The notes: generated by a model not told the origin, from the letters alone. A stretch of DNA of 64,000 nucleotides from Alphaproteobacteria bacterium HGW-Alphaproteobacteria-18 (GCA_002841155.1 PHEH01000003.1:186001-250000); one strand, 5' to 3'. Counted from the first letter of the stretch, positions 16,253-25,327 are shown. Numbers and translations: made by a program.

Positions 16253-17809
16253 TTATCCGGCACTTGGATAGCCGCCCCCGCCAAACGCGGCGTCCACGGC
16301 CTCCCGGTCGATTGCCCCGGCCGTATTCCTGGGGATCTGATCGGCAAACACGACGATCTTCGGCTTTTTGTAGGAGGCAAGGTGACGCCGGCAATGGTCG
16401 ATGAATTCTTCCGGCGCATGGTCTCCGCCCGGCTTGCGAACAATAACGGCCTTGATGTTCTGGTCCCAGGCCGGATCGGGTACGCCGATGACGCAGACAT
16501 CGGCCACGCCCTCATGCTGGCGCAGACACGCCTCCACCTCGGCCGGATAAACGTTTTCGATGCCGGTTTTGATCATCGTGGTCTTCGGACCCACAAAGAC
16601 CAGGGACCCGTCCGGCAGGCGTTTTCCAAGGTCGTTGGTCCGGTGCCAGCCATTGACCACACGCCGCGCATTCTCTTCGGGCCGGTTCCAGTAGCCGCAC
16701 ATCACCAGAGGGCCGCGCGCCAGAATTTCTCCGGTCTCCCCGACCGGCTTCTCCTGGCCTGCCTCATCGCCGACCATGATCTGGATGAACGGTGAAGCGC
16801 GGCCTGCGCCCGAGCCCCCAAACCAGAGCAGATTGACCAGCCCGCCGATCTCGGTCTGGCCATATCCGCCCATATGCCGCATCTGGGGCGCATCGGCGGG
16901 CATGACCAGAGGGATACGGTAGTCAGACATCTGAGGATCGGAAAAGATCGATGAAACATCGTATTTTCCTTCCTGGTTGAGCGCCCGCATCTGGGCAATG
17001 GTCGGCGCCGCGATGAAGGCATGGGTCAGCTTGTAGCGGTCTATCATGCCGAGCATCTCTTCAGCATCCACACGGGACACAAAGGCGCAGCGCCCGCCGC
17101 AGAGGAATGTTGCCATGGCACCCATGAGGACGCCGAGATGGAACATCGGCCCCGATACCAGATAGCCGCTGCGTTCATCCACCTTCTGCCCCATGGTCGA
17201 GAGCCAGGAAACCAGCAGGATGGATTCATGGCTCAGCAGGGCGGCGCCGGGCCGGCCACTGAAACCGGCGGTGTAGATGGCCAGCAGAGGTGTCGACGGC
17301 TCGACCGGATCGAAGACGGATTCAGGGTTGGCCGCGGCCAGAAGTTCCTCATAAGCCGCTTCCCCGTCGCACCCGTCATGGCAGATCCAGTTGGAGTCCG
17401 GCCGCCAGGCGCTTCTGGCTTCCCGATTGACGGCGCCGATTTCCTTTTCCTGCCAGAAGACAATGGCCGGATCGAAGTCATCCAGGGCAAAAGCAATCTC
17501 GCTCGCCGACCACCGCCAGTTTGCCGGACAGACAATTGCGCCGAGACGGGCACTTGCCAGCAGCGTCTCAAGCACGCGGAACGAGTTCTGCCCCAGCCAT
17601 AGGATGCGATCACCCTTCCCTACGCCTTTGGCGCGGAGGACAGCCGCCAGACGGTTTACCCTATCATCGAGCTGGCGAAAGTTGAAGGAGACATCGCCTT
17701 CGATGATGGCAGTCATATCCGGCCGGTCACGCGCGTGCTGATGAAGCAGGTCGCCGAGCCCATAAGCGTGAATTCCAAGATAAGGATTAAGCGCAGTATG
17801 CTGTTTCAT
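16253..17809 (-). CDS. Degenerate AMP-dependent ligase (ANL superfamily, key residues lost)
   Basis: A 518-residue protein with the full-length acyl-CoA synthetase fold (GGYGQTEIGG, GWHRTNDLG, TMIKTGIENVYPAEVE). However, the phosphate loop reads YTAGFSGRPGA instead of the usual TSGTTGxPKG, losing the lysine, and the C-terminal catalytic TGK is replaced by NTAGAIDR, losing the second lysine. Both losses would cripple ATP-dependent adenylation. It may be a CoA-ester hydrolase, carrier or thioesterification partner, or a non-catalytic subunit for the adjacent PaaK-like ligase. The frame is intact and normal in length, so it is not a simple pseudogene. It sits mid-operon, three bases after the DUF35 stop. 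Confidence 0.88.
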   Translation of the reverse strand: MKQHTALNPYLGIHAYGLGDLLHQHARDRPDMTAIIEGDVSFNFRQLDDRVNRLAAVLRAKGVGKGDRILWLGQNSFRVLETLLASARLGAIVCPANWRWSASEIAFALDDFDPAIVFWQEKEIGAVNREARSAWRPDSNWICHDGCDGEAAYEELLAAANPESVFDPVEPSTPLLAIYTAGFSGRPGAALLSHESILLVSWLSTMGQKVDERSGYLVSGPMFHLGVLMGAMATFLCGGRCAFVSRVDAEEMLGMIDRYKLTHAFIAAPTIAQMRALNQEGKYDVSSIFSDPQMSDYRIPLVMPADAPQMRHMGGYGQTEIGGLVNLLWFGGSGAGRASPFIQIMVGDEAGQEKPVGETGEILARGPLVMCGYWNRPEENARRVVNGWHRTNDLGKRLPDGSLVFVGPKTTMIKTGIENVYPAEVEACLRQHEGVADVCVIGVPDPAWDQNIKAVIVRKPGGDHAPEEFIDHCRRHLASYKKPKIVVFADQIPRNTAGAIDREAVDAAFGGGGYPSAG

Positions 17810-17812
17810 GGA

Positions 17813-18253
17813 TCAGGCTTTCCGGAAAATCGGCAGTTTCCAGCCATCGCGGATGTCGTTCCAGTCAACCCGCACTTTCATCCCGATGACCACGTCCTCA
17901 GCGGGCATGCCCACCAGGTTGGACACAAGCCGGGCACCAGGCGCGCCATCAAGATCAACCACGACCGGGACGTAGACAAAGTCCGGAACATCCGGAAACG
18001 GAGATTTGTTGCAGATGGCAAAACTGAATACTGTGCCGGTTCCTGGCAGGGCTGGCCAGTTGACCTTCTGGCTCTGGCAGTTGGGACAAAAGGCGGTTGG
18101 CGGCATCCTGAAATGTCCGCAGGCGCCGCACTGGCAGGCGGTCAGCCGCTCCGCCTTTGCCGCCTGCCAGAAGGGTTCGGTCCAGGTATCGGTCGTAATC
18201 TGGATGTGGTCGCCAGGGATCTTCATGGCGTCGCCATAGGTGATGCCGGTCAT
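17813..18253 (-). CDS. DUF35 OB-fold / zinc-ribbon protein
   Basis: A 146-residue DUF35 protein with zinc-ribbon cysteines CGAC and CPNC followed by an OB-fold. It follows the thiolase-like gene with a TGATG overlap (the ATG at 18253 shares a base with the upstream stop), with GAGGAGGG before it, so an in-frame start at 18277 is disfavoured. As in block 1, it is paired with an Ltp2-like protein and is its probable obligate partner, binding the acyl-CoA. This is the second such pair in the window; the two DUF35 proteins differ clearly in sequence, suggesting different substrates rather than a recent duplication. Confidence 0.9.
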   Translation of the reverse strand: MTGITYGDAMKIPGDHIQITTDTWTEPFWQAAKAERLTACQCGACGHFRMPPTAFCPNCQSQKVNWPALPGTGTVFSFAICNKSPFPDVPDFVYVPVVVDLDGAPGARLVSNLVGMPAEDVVIGMKVRVDWNDIRDGWKLPIFRKA

Positions 18254-19452
18254 CAGGAATCCCTCCTCAGGATGCATCCGGATACAGGTAAGGAAGCCGG
18301 CCCACCGGTTACCAGCGCAAACTCGGCATCCTTCACCTGGTTGATCGCGCTTTCGCGCAACTGCTCGACCGCCTCACGCGTATGGGTTGCGCCGATGATG
18401 TAGGCTTCAGAGAGCTGTCCACCATGCGGGTTGACGGGAAGTGACCCTCCGTTGAACCGGATCGCACCGCTCTCGACAAACGGACCGCCCTCGCCCTTGG
18501 CGCAGAAACCATAATCCTCAAGCTGCATGACGACCATAGCACTGAAATGATCGTAGATAAGCGCGACATCTATATCAGAAGGCTGCAGGCCGGAGAGCTG
18601 CCAGAGCCGGTCGCCGATTGGCTTGTGGCCGGAGGATCCGAAATCAGGATCCGGCATGCCCATCCAGGCGAAGGCTCGCCCCCAGTTGCGTGACCCTCCG
18701 TGCGCGGCCGCATGAATGAGGACGGGCTTCTGCCTGAGATCCCGCGCGCGCTCGGTGGACGTGGTGATCCAGGCAACGGCGCCATCCGTCTCCAGGCAGA
18801 AGTCGAGCCTGCAAAGTGGGTCTGCAAGCATGGGGCTTGCAAAATATTCGTCGAGCGTGAGCTCGGTCTTGCGCACGGCCTGCGGCCGGTTCATCGCGTT
18901 CAGGCGCTGGCTGATAACAACCTCTGCGAAGGCTTCCCGCCGGGTGCCGTAGAGGTGCATGTGCCGGCGCGCGAGTACGCTCATGAGATGGCCGGGGCCG
19001 ACCAGGCCGGATGGCTGCAGAAAGGAGTTTTCCGGGCTGGGGGCCGAGGCGCCGAAAACGGTCCCGAGGCGCTGGCGGTATTGCTGGAGCGCCATTACGG
19101 TGACGACGTATCTGGCGTCCTCGTTCTGAATGGCTGCCGCTGCAAGGCCCACGGCGCCAGCAGCGCCGCCGCCCCCGCTGGTGAGTGCTGCCGTAAAGCC
19201 GACCTCCTCAATCCCCAGCATTTCCATGAGAGACGCGGTATCGGCCTTGTCACCATAGCCCATCTGAGCGCCTGAATAGTAGGCAAAACCATCGATCTGC
19301 TTAACGCTGATCCCGGCATCCTCACAGGCCTTGAGGATGGCTTCGCCAACCATCTCGTTTATTGTACGAGGAAAGCTCTGGCCGCGGATATAATAATCCG
19401 TCGCCCCTATTCCTGCGATCGCGCATTTGTCCTGATTGACCCAGACCAACAC
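18253..19452 (-). CDS. Thiolase-fold protein, Ltp2-like (candidate retro-aldolase)
   Basis: A 399-residue thiolase-superfamily protein. As in its counterpart at 3586, the thiolase cysteine region is a glycine run (TSGGGGAAG), an IYDHFS motif provides the tyrosine typical of Ltp2-type aldolases, and NPHGGQLSEAYIIGA replaces the usual GHP histidine motif. Retro-aldol cleavage of a beta-hydroxyacyl-CoA side chain is the likely reaction, with the DUF35 protein encoded next. The start is GTG at 19452 behind GGGAGGACA. It heads the five-gene operon running to 14233, and a type B operator lies 30 bases upstream. Confidence 0.86.
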   Translation of the reverse strand: MLVWVNQDKCAIAGIGATDYYIRGQSFPRTINEMVGEAILKACEDAGISVKQIDGFAYYSGAQMGYGDKADTASLMEMLGIEEVGFTAALTSGGGGAAGAVGLAAAAIQNEDARYVVTVMALQQYRQRLGTVFGASAPSPENSFLQPSGLVGPGHLMSVLARRHMHLYGTRREAFAEVVISQRLNAMNRPQAVRKTELTLDEYFASPMLADPLCRLDFCLETDGAVAWITTSTERARDLRQKPVLIHAAAHGGSRNWGRAFAWMGMPDPDFGSSGHKPIGDRLWQLSGLQPSDIDVALIYDHFSAMVVMQLEDYGFCAKGEGGPFVESGAIRFNGGSLPVNPHGGQLSEAYIIGATHTREAVEQLRESAINQVKDAEFALVTGGPASLPVSGCILRRDS

Positions 19453-19481
19453 TGTCCTCCCAAGCCCGGCAATTTTTTGCC

Positions 19482-19497
19482 AGATATATAACTAGGT
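19482..19497 (-). promoter_or_regulatory. Type B regulatory motif S1
   Basis: ACCTAGTTATATATCT on the minus strand, 30 bases upstream of the thiolase-like gene; a 16/16 match to the consensus ACYWRGTTATATAWST seen at eleven places in this window. Confidence 0.7.
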
Positions 19498-19562
19498 GTA
19501 TAAGGCTTTGAGCGTGGGCATGTCTATACCCCAGTTGTCCACCCGTCCTGAATTTCCGCGGG

Positions 19563-20789
19563 TCAGGCAAAATGGAGCCGCCGGTACCTGCCCTTGAAAT
19601 AGAGGAGCGGGTCACGCCTTGGCTCGTACCGCGCGCGCTCAACCCTGCCGACGAGGATCACATGGTCTCCCCCGTCATACTCTGCGTGGCGGACGCACTC
19701 AAAATTGACCAGCGCTCCGGACAGGAGCGGCACATCATGCTGTCCCCGCTGCCAGGGTGTTTCAGAGAAACGGTCTGTGCCAGGCCTGGCAAACCGGTTG
19801 GAGACAGGTTGCTGACCTATGTGGAGCACATTCACCGCAAAATGCTCAGCCCCCTCCATTGCCCTGAGACTGCCGGAAGTCTTGGCGATGCAGACCAGGA
19901 GCAGCGGCGGATCGAGGGACACCGAGGTAAACGAGTTTGCCGTCAGACCGACCGGCTGCCCCTCTCTGTCCATTGCGGTCACCACCGTGACGCCCGTCGC
20001 AAAACACCCCAGGGCGTCCCTCAGTGTCCTTGCATCAGAACCCGTGCGATAGTCCGGCAGGTATCTTGGAACCCGGCGCTCCAGAAAATCCAGAAGCGTT
20101 GCGTTGAAAAGGTCCGACCGGTCAAACGCCACCATGTGTCCGGCATCCCGGATTTCTGCAAATTCGGCGCCCTCGATCTGATTGACATATCGCCCCGCCG
20201 CCTCTGCCTCGGTAAGTTCGCTCAGCGCGCCGCGCACGAACAGTACAGGGATCTTCAGGTTCGGCGCTGCGGCTACCACACGGCGCGTCGCGGCTTCGAG
20301 GTTCATGGCGTCCAGAAACCGGGGGTCCCACCGCTGCCCGGGCTCGCTTCTGGCGCTGCGTTTGCGCAGGGCATCGCCGACCTTCCTTGCGGCCTTCGCA
20401 CTGATCTCCGGAGGGGCATCGGCAAGGACCAGACCGGCAGCGAGATGCCCGCCGTCTTCGCCAAGCGTTGCAGCCGCGATCCAGCCACCCAGCGATGCGG
20501 CGACTATCACGGGCCGGACCGGCAGCTGTGAAAGCACACATCTCAGGTCTTCGACATAGGCATCGAAATCATATCGGCCGTCCTGCGGCCAGTCGCTGTC
20601 GCCATGGCCGCGCAGATCAAGATTGATAACATGCCGGCCGGCCTTCACAAGCGCTCTGGCCGCATCCTCCCAGACGCGACGTGTCTGGCCACCGCCATGC
20701 AGAAGCAGGACTGCCGGGTCCTCGGGCGACCCGCTGATCTCGGCGCGAAGTGTGGTGGCGGCAAACCCGCGGAATTCCGTCACAGACAT
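19563..20789 (-). CDS. Fused alpha/beta hydrolase - flavin reductase
   Basis: A 408-residue two-domain protein. Residues about 1-245 are an alpha/beta hydrolase: HGGGQTRRVW oxyanion region, nucleophile serine in VAASLGGW, and a late histidine in IRDAGHMV. Residues about 250-408 are an HpaC-like flavin reductase (split-barrel FMN fold: TLRDALGCFATGVTVVT, then GLTANSFTSVSLDPPLLL). The two families are normally separate; here there is one uninterrupted frame with no stop at the join. A hydrolase that feeds on a flavin-monooxygenase product, while the C-terminal domain supplies reduced flavin, is a reasonable guess. The ATG at 20789 follows GGGAGGG. It lies 23 bases after the GntR stop. Confidence 0.88.
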   Translation of the reverse strand: MSVTEFRGFAATTLRAEISGSPEDPAVLLLHGGGQTRRVWEDAARALVKAGRHVINLDLRGHGDSDWPQDGRYDFDAYVEDLRCVLSQLPVRPVIVAASLGGWIAAATLGEDGGHLAAGLVLADAPPEISAKAARKVGDALRKRSARSEPGQRWDPRFLDAMNLEAATRRVVAAAPNLKIPVLFVRGALSELTEAEAAGRYVNQIEGAEFAEIRDAGHMVAFDRSDLFNATLLDFLERRVPRYLPDYRTGSDARTLRDALGCFATGVTVVTAMDREGQPVGLTANSFTSVSLDPPLLLVCIAKTSGSLRAMEGAEHFAVNVLHIGQQPVSNRFARPGTDRFSETPWQRGQHDVPLLSGALVNFECVRHAEYDGGDHVILVGRVERARYEPRRDPLLYFKGRYRRLHFA

Positions 20790-20812
20790 GCGCGTCTGCC
20801 CTCCCTTTTGTT

Positions 20813-21541
20813 TTACTTTTTTCCGCGCGACTGCTCCGAAAGCCACTCGGCAATCATCGCGGTCCGGCGCGCGGTCAGAAGACGCGCAATCTCGGGATCC
20901 CCCTCAAGAATTGCATTGCAGAGCTGGATCTGAAGGCTGCGCGCCCGTGCGCGGTCCTCCGCCTGCTGATAAAATCTGATGTTCTGCTCTTCCCGGCCGA
21001 ATGTATAGCCGATTTCCATGAACAGACCGATTGCTGGATTGCCGCTCATGGACGACATCATCCGCGCGAGCCTTGTCTCCATCTGGATAAGCGCTTCGGG
21101 AGAATCGTCTGCCGGCTGCACACCGGCAACCAGGTCCCGGTGCGCGCGCAGGGCGGTCCTGAGATCTTCATCCTGGCATTGCGCGGCAAGGGCGGCCGCT
21201 TCTGCGGCGATCAGGCGCGTAACGGCATGAACATGATCCAGGGTTGCGCCATTCAGGCGAAGGAAGCGCGCGGGTGCACGGATGACATCGGCCGCCGAGG
21301 GCCGGGTGGCAAAGAAGCCCCCGCCCTGCCCCTTCCTTACGGCAATCAACCTGTCCGCCTCGACAATCTTTGCTGCCTGCCGGAGGGTCGGCCGGCTTAC
21401 ACCAAGCTCAGTGAGCAGCTCTGTCTCAGACCCGATATGCTCTCCTTCGGCCACCGACAGGGATCGTTCGGCCAATCGCCGGGCCGTCTCCGAGACGCGG
21501 CTCCCGGCAGATCCGATTTGCAGAGTGGATTCATAGGGCAT
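20813..21541 (-). CDS. GntR-family regulator, FadR/FCD subfamily
   Basis: A 242-residue regulator: winged helix-turn-helix in residues about 10-75 (SETELLTELGVSRPTLRQA is the recognition region) and an FCD all-alpha effector domain with conserved histidine/aspartate metal-ligand positions in the C-terminal half. FCD regulators respond to acids or acyl-CoAs. The ATG at 21541 has GGAGAC before it. It is divergent from the amidohydrolase and co-directional with the hydrolase-flavin reductase, which it probably controls with itself. Type B motif S2 lies in the divergent promoter region. Confidence 0.93.
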   Translation of the reverse strand: MPYESTLQIGSAGSRVSETARRLAERSLSVAEGEHIGSETELLTELGVSRPTLRQAAKIVEADRLIAVRKGQGGGFFATRPSAADVIRAPARFLRLNGATLDHVHAVTRLIAAEAAALAAQCQDEDLRTALRAHRDLVAGVQPADDSPEALIQMETRLARMMSSMSGNPAIGLFMEIGYTFGREEQNIRFYQQAEDRARARSLQIQLCNAILEGDPEIARLLTARRTAMIAEWLSEQSRGKK

Positions 21542-21589
21542 GGTAGTCTCCGGCCTTTTAGATACCTATTGGGACATTTTTCGTCAATA

Positions 21590-21605
21590 ACATAGTTGTA
21601 TAACT
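21590..21605 (+). promoter_or_regulatory. Type B regulatory motif S2
   Basis: ACATAGTTGTATAACT in the divergent GntR/amidohydrolase promoter (14/16 to consensus). It lies 39 bases before an ATG at 21645 and 66 before the preferred start at 21672. Confidence 0.5.
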
Positions 21606-21671
21606 CGGAATTCTGTTTTATTAGTTACCTGTTAGAGGCGATCGATGCCGGACAAAACAGGGAGACTTTTT

Positions 21672-22778
21672 ATGCAGACTTTCGTATTCAGCGCGGACGC
21701 GCACGTGGTTGAGCCGCCAACCCTGTTTCTGGACGGCCTGCCCGCCTCACTTAAGGATCACGCCATCCACGCCCGCAAGGAAGGTGATTTCCTGATTACG
21801 GGCACAAAGGACAAAACGATCTACCGCCTGCGTGTCGGCGCCAAGGGGGAAAAGGAACTCGGCGACCGCGAACGCCGGGGCGTGCGGGAAATTCCCGGCC
21901 GGATCCTCGACATGGAGCTCGACGGGATCAATGCCGAGATCGTTTTCCCCTCTCTCGGTCTCTGGCTGTACTGTCTGGATGATGCAGAAGCTGAAGCGGC
22001 CTCCTGTAAAGTCTACAATGACTGGAACAACGCCTATTTTGCCGGAAATCTGGACAGGTTTGTCCGCTGCGGCGTCCTGCCTGTCCAGGATTTCTCAAAC
22101 ACGCTTGAGGAAATGAAACGTCTCGTAAAGCTTGGCTTCACGGCCGCCATGCTGCCGGCGGTGACCCCGCCTGGTATCCCGAAATACAATGACGAAGCCT
22201 GGGATCCTGTCTTCGCGCTCGGCGGCGAGCTCGGACTCGTTTTTGTGCTTCATACCGGAACCGGTCTTGAGACCGTCGTCCATGAGCGCGGCCCCGGCGC
22301 CGCCGTGATCAACTATTCAAACCAGATGTCGGACGCGATTAACTCATGCCAGTATCTCGTGGCGGGCGGTGTGCTTGATCGCAATCCAGAAGCCAGGGTT
22401 GCCTTCATCGAGAGCGGTGCAAGCTGGCTTTCAGCCATCGCCGAGCGGATGGACGAAGTGTATGTCGCCCACGACATGTTCGTCCGCCCCAAACTGTCCA
22501 TGATGCCGAGCGAAATCATCAAGCGCCAGGTCTTTGTGTCCTTCCAGCATGACCGGGCCTGCATCGCCCACCGCAATGAAATCGGGGTGGAGAACTACAT
22601 GTGGGCATCTGACTATCCGCATGCAGAGGGCACATTTCCCAAATCGAAGGACATTGTCGAAGGCCTTTTTGCCGGCATCGATATTACCGACCGCGAGAAG
22701 CGCCTGATACTGGGCGGCAATGCGGCCCGGCTGTTCCGGCTCAACCATCCTGCCGTGGCGGATCTTGTCACGGCTTGA
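21672..22778 (+). CDS. Amidohydrolase-2 family (ACMSD-like) metal-dependent hydrolase/decarboxylase
   Basis: A 368-residue TIM-barrel protein with the family motifs ADAHVVEPP (first metal-binding D-x-H), VFVLHTGTG (barrel histidine), FIESGASW and WASDYPHAEG (final metal aspartate). The amidohydrolase-2 group includes decarboxylases such as ACMSD and hydrolases of cyclic intermediates. GGGAGAC precedes the ATG at 21672; a further ATG 27 bases upstream (21645), behind a weaker AGAGG, is an alternative start. It is a single-gene unit ended by a strong terminator at 22823-22854 and divergent from the GntR regulator. Role in the pathway, possibly ring opening or decarboxylation, is inferred. Confidence 0.92.
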   Translation: MQTFVFSADAHVVEPPTLFLDGLPASLKDHAIHARKEGDFLITGTKDKTIYRLRVGAKGEKELGDRERRGVREIPGRILDMELDGINAEIVFPSLGLWLYCLDDAEAEAASCKVYNDWNNAYFAGNLDRFVRCGVLPVQDFSNTLEEMKRLVKLGFTAAMLPAVTPPGIPKYNDEAWDPVFALGGELGLVFVLHTGTGLETVVHERGPGAAVINYSNQMSDAINSCQYLVAGGVLDRNPEARVAFIESGASWLSAIAERMDEVYVAHDMFVRPKLSMMPSEIIKRQVFVSFQHDRACIAHRNEIGVENYMWASDYPHAEGTFPKSKDIVEGLFAGIDITDREKRLILGGNAARLFRLNHPAVADLVTA

Positions 22779-22822
22779 TCCAGCGCCTGTCCGTCTCCTC
22801 CGACGCAGCGCTTAAACCTGCA

Positions 22823-22854
22823 GGCTCCGGCGGTCACGCCGGAGCCATTTTTTT
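22823..22854 (+). terminator. Rho-independent terminator
   Basis: GGCTCCGGCG, loop GTCA, CGCCGGAGCC, followed by ATTTTTTT: a perfect 10-bp GC-rich stem with a T run just after the amidohydrolase gene. It reaches the stop of the convergent MFS gene and may act in both directions. Confidence 0.9.
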
Positions 22855-24115
22855 ACAGAGCTGCCTTCCCGCGCATGACCGAGCGCGCGGCCATGGCCGC
22901 AGCTACAGCGCCGATCGCAAGTCCGGCGGTCATTGTCACCAGCGAATACCGGATCGCCTCTTCGCCGAAAGAGAGGGTGTATGCATCACTCAGGACGCCA
23001 ACGACCATGGTGCCGAGACCGACCCCCGCCAGGATGATGAACAGGTTGAAGACCGCGCTGATCGTGGCCCGCATCTCGACCGGCACCAGTGAGAACACCA
23101 GCGCCAGGGTCGGCGGCACCCAGAGCGTCATAAAGAATTTGAGGCCGACAAAACAGACTAGCGCAAGGCGGGCGTCCGGCAGCAGCGCGAAGCCGAGGGC
23201 GAACGGAATGGCGGCCAGAAGCCCCACGGCCGACAGCCAGCCGTTGAACCTGGGATTGTCCTTGCCGTACTTGTCGCCCAGCCAGCCGGCCAGAAGGTTC
23301 CCGGCCACCAGCCCGATGAGGATCGCATATCCCAGGAGCGCCAGTTCCGATTTTTCAAAACCGTGCACACGCTGGAGAAAAGAAGGGCCCCACATCAGAT
23401 AGCCAAATCCGGCCATCGGGACGGCGACACTCAGCAGCCCGACCCAGCGCAGGGCGGGTATTGCGGACATGATCCGCAGCGCCTGCAGAATCGGGACCGT
23501 CTGGTGCGCCTGGCCAGAGCCGATCTTCCCGCCCTTCCGGCGCGGCTCCCAGACATAGACTGCAACGATGATGGCCAGAAGGACGCCCGGCAACCCCATC
23601 ACCAGAAACACGCTTCTCCAGGGCAGGAAGGAGGCAAGCCACGCGGCCACAATCACGCCGAAGGAGAGCCCGACGGAGCTGGCGGCCTGCATCACGCCGA
23701 TGACCAGCACGCGTCGCTCAGGCGGGAAGATCTCTGTCAACACGGACATCGACGCCGGGCCGGAACCGGATTCCCCGACCGCCACGGTCATCCGGGCAAT
23801 CGCCATCTGCCAGGCATTGCCGACGAAGCCGCAGGCCGCCGTCGCCAGGCTCCAGAGCCCCAGACACGCGCCGATGACCAGGGGCCGGTCTCCCTTGTCC
23901 GCAAGTCTGGCAATAGGGAGCGCCACGAGCGCATATATAACCCCGAATACCAGGCCACTGATCAGACCCAGAACGGTATCGTTGATCACCAGATCGGCCT
24001 TGATGTCTTCCATCAGTACCGTGAACACCTGCCGGTCGAAATAATTGACCACGGCGACCAGTGCCAGCAGCCAGAGCGAAACCTGCCGCTTCAGAGCGAA
24101 GCCATCTGAAGCCAT
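22853..24115 (-). CDS. MFS transporter
   Basis: A 420-residue major facilitator protein with about twelve predicted membrane helices. YFDRQVFTVL at the first helix and ARLADKGDRPLV in the loop 2-3 region place it near the anion/sugar-phosphate and ACS-type (organic-acid) branch. The ATG at 24115 overlaps the stop of the kinase-like gene as TAATG; the longer frame to 24265 is antisense-like and rejected. It is the last gene of the receptor-kinase-MFS operon. It probably moves an acidic substrate or pathway product across the inner membrane. Confidence 0.93.
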   Translation of the reverse strand: MASDGFALKRQVSLWLLALVAVVNYFDRQVFTVLMEDIKADLVINDTVLGLISGLVFGVIYALVALPIARLADKGDRPLVIGACLGLWSLATAACGFVGNAWQMAIARMTVAVGESGSGPASMSVLTEIFPPERRVLVIGVMQAASSVGLSFGVIVAAWLASFLPWRSVFLVMGLPGVLLAIIVAVYVWEPRRKGGKIGSGQAHQTVPILQALRIMSAIPALRWVGLLSVAVPMAGFGYLMWGPSFLQRVHGFEKSELALLGYAILIGLVAGNLLAGWLGDKYGKDNPRFNGWLSAVGLLAAIPFALGFALLPDARLALVCFVGLKFFMTLWVPPTLALVFSLVPVEMRATISAVFNLFIILAGVGLGTMVVGVLSDAYTLSFGEEAIRYSLVTMTAGLAIGAVAAAMAARSVMRGKAAL

Positions 24116-25305
24116 TACAACGTACCTTTGCGGACAACATGTTCGAGGAGGTCTGAGACGCCATGCGCCTGCAGCGCACCGGCAAGCGTATCCCGCGTGC
24201 GGAGTCTGGCTTCGGGCATGTGGCCGTAACCGCCAAAGGCATATGCCTTCATGTGGGCATCCCACTGATCAAGGATGCACAGCGCATAATCGCGCGCCGC
24301 CCGGGTCCGATCCATTCGGATACCCCGGGCCTCCAGACCGTCAAGATACCGGGCGATCAGGGCTGTTTCATGAGATTGCCGCATCGCCTCGGGAAGCGCG
24401 GACATCAGGAAATAGGCCACATCGCGCAGGCCAGGACCCCGGAAAATGACCTGCCAGTCAAAGAACCCCGCACTGCCATCGGGCGCGCCAAAGGTATTCC
24501 CCAGATGCGAGTCCCCGTGCAGCACGGTCGGTGTCAGGGTTTCCCAATAGTCGTAAACGGCCAGATCATTTTCCCCCCAGAGGCTCAGAAGGCGGCGCAG
24601 GTCATCGGGAAGGGATTTGCCAAGGTCCATGTCCAGATACCGCCGCCGCGCCTCCAGAAAAGACTGGCGGTGCCATTTGCGTCCGAACTTCCGTGTGCGC
24701 GGACGCACCCAGGCCATGTCGCCTGCAAACCGGTCTGTGTCCCAGAATGTGGCATGCAGAAGCGCAAGCGCGTCCATGACCGCGCCGGCATGTTCGACCG
24801 AACAGGCATGGTGGGCCCAGTAGGGTGTCAGGCCGCGCGTTTCGAGATCCTCCATGATCAGCAGAAAGCGGCCGCCGGGATAGTAGGCGGCATGGTAGGC
24901 TTCGGGCGCGATACGGGCCACTTCACATTGTAACTGGGTGTAAAAGCGCATTTCATTCTCTGCCATATGCAGCAGCGCCAGCGTTTCACGAAGATAGGGC
25001 CCGTGCGGCGTGGCTTTTGCGAAGGCATAGGCGGGAAGCGCGGCGGCCTGTCCTGCTTCATTCCAGGTCAGCTTCCAGCGGCGGCGGTCTGTCATGCCGT
25101 CATGGCCGTCAACGATTTCTGCCTTGGTGAGTTTTGCCCCTTCCACGCCCGCCGCGATCACCTGCTCCAGGAACCCGGAACTGACTTGGTCTGCCGTATG
25201 CGGCGCGTCGATTTTGAGGCCGTCCGCATGGGCAAGCGCCATGTCGGCCTGCTCAAGGGCATCGAGTGAAAATTCTCCGAGCGCGTCGGACCGGTCCGGT
25301 TGCAT
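24115..25305 (-). CDS. Phosphotransferase/kinase-like protein (ecdysteroid-kinase / APH fold)
   Basis: A 396-residue protein with the kinase-like fold used for small-molecule phosphorylation. The catalytic loop is TVLHGDSHLGNTF (Brenner HxDxxxxN motif), the metal-binding aspartate is in GFFDWQVIFRG, and the N-lobe has an FLLIMEDLETRG hinge. Known relatives phosphorylate aminoglycosides, ecdysteroids and other hydroxylated molecules. The ATG at 25305 follows GAGGGAACC; a TTG at 25323 is less likely. It lies between TonB receptor and MFS genes in one operon, suggesting it phosphorylates the imported substrate to trap it (speculative). Confidence 0.88.
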   Translation of the reverse strand: MQPDRSDALGEFSLDALEQADMALAHADGLKIDAPHTADQVSSGFLEQVIAAGVEGAKLTKAEIVDGHDGMTDRRRWKLTWNEAGQAAALPAYAFAKATPHGPYLRETLALLHMAENEMRFYTQLQCEVARIAPEAYHAAYYPGGRFLLIMEDLETRGLTPYWAHHACSVEHAGAVMDALALLHATFWDTDRFAGDMAWVRPRTRKFGRKWHRQSFLEARRRYLDMDLGKSLPDDLRRLLSLWGENDLAVYDYWETLTPTVLHGDSHLGNTFGAPDGSAGFFDWQVIFRGPGLRDVAYFLMSALPEAMRQSHETALIARYLDGLEARGIRMDRTRAARDYALCILDQWDAHMKAYAFGGYGHMPEARLRTRDTLAGALQAHGVSDLLEHVVRKGTL

Positions 25306-25327
25306 GGGTTCCCTCAAAGACAAAGGA

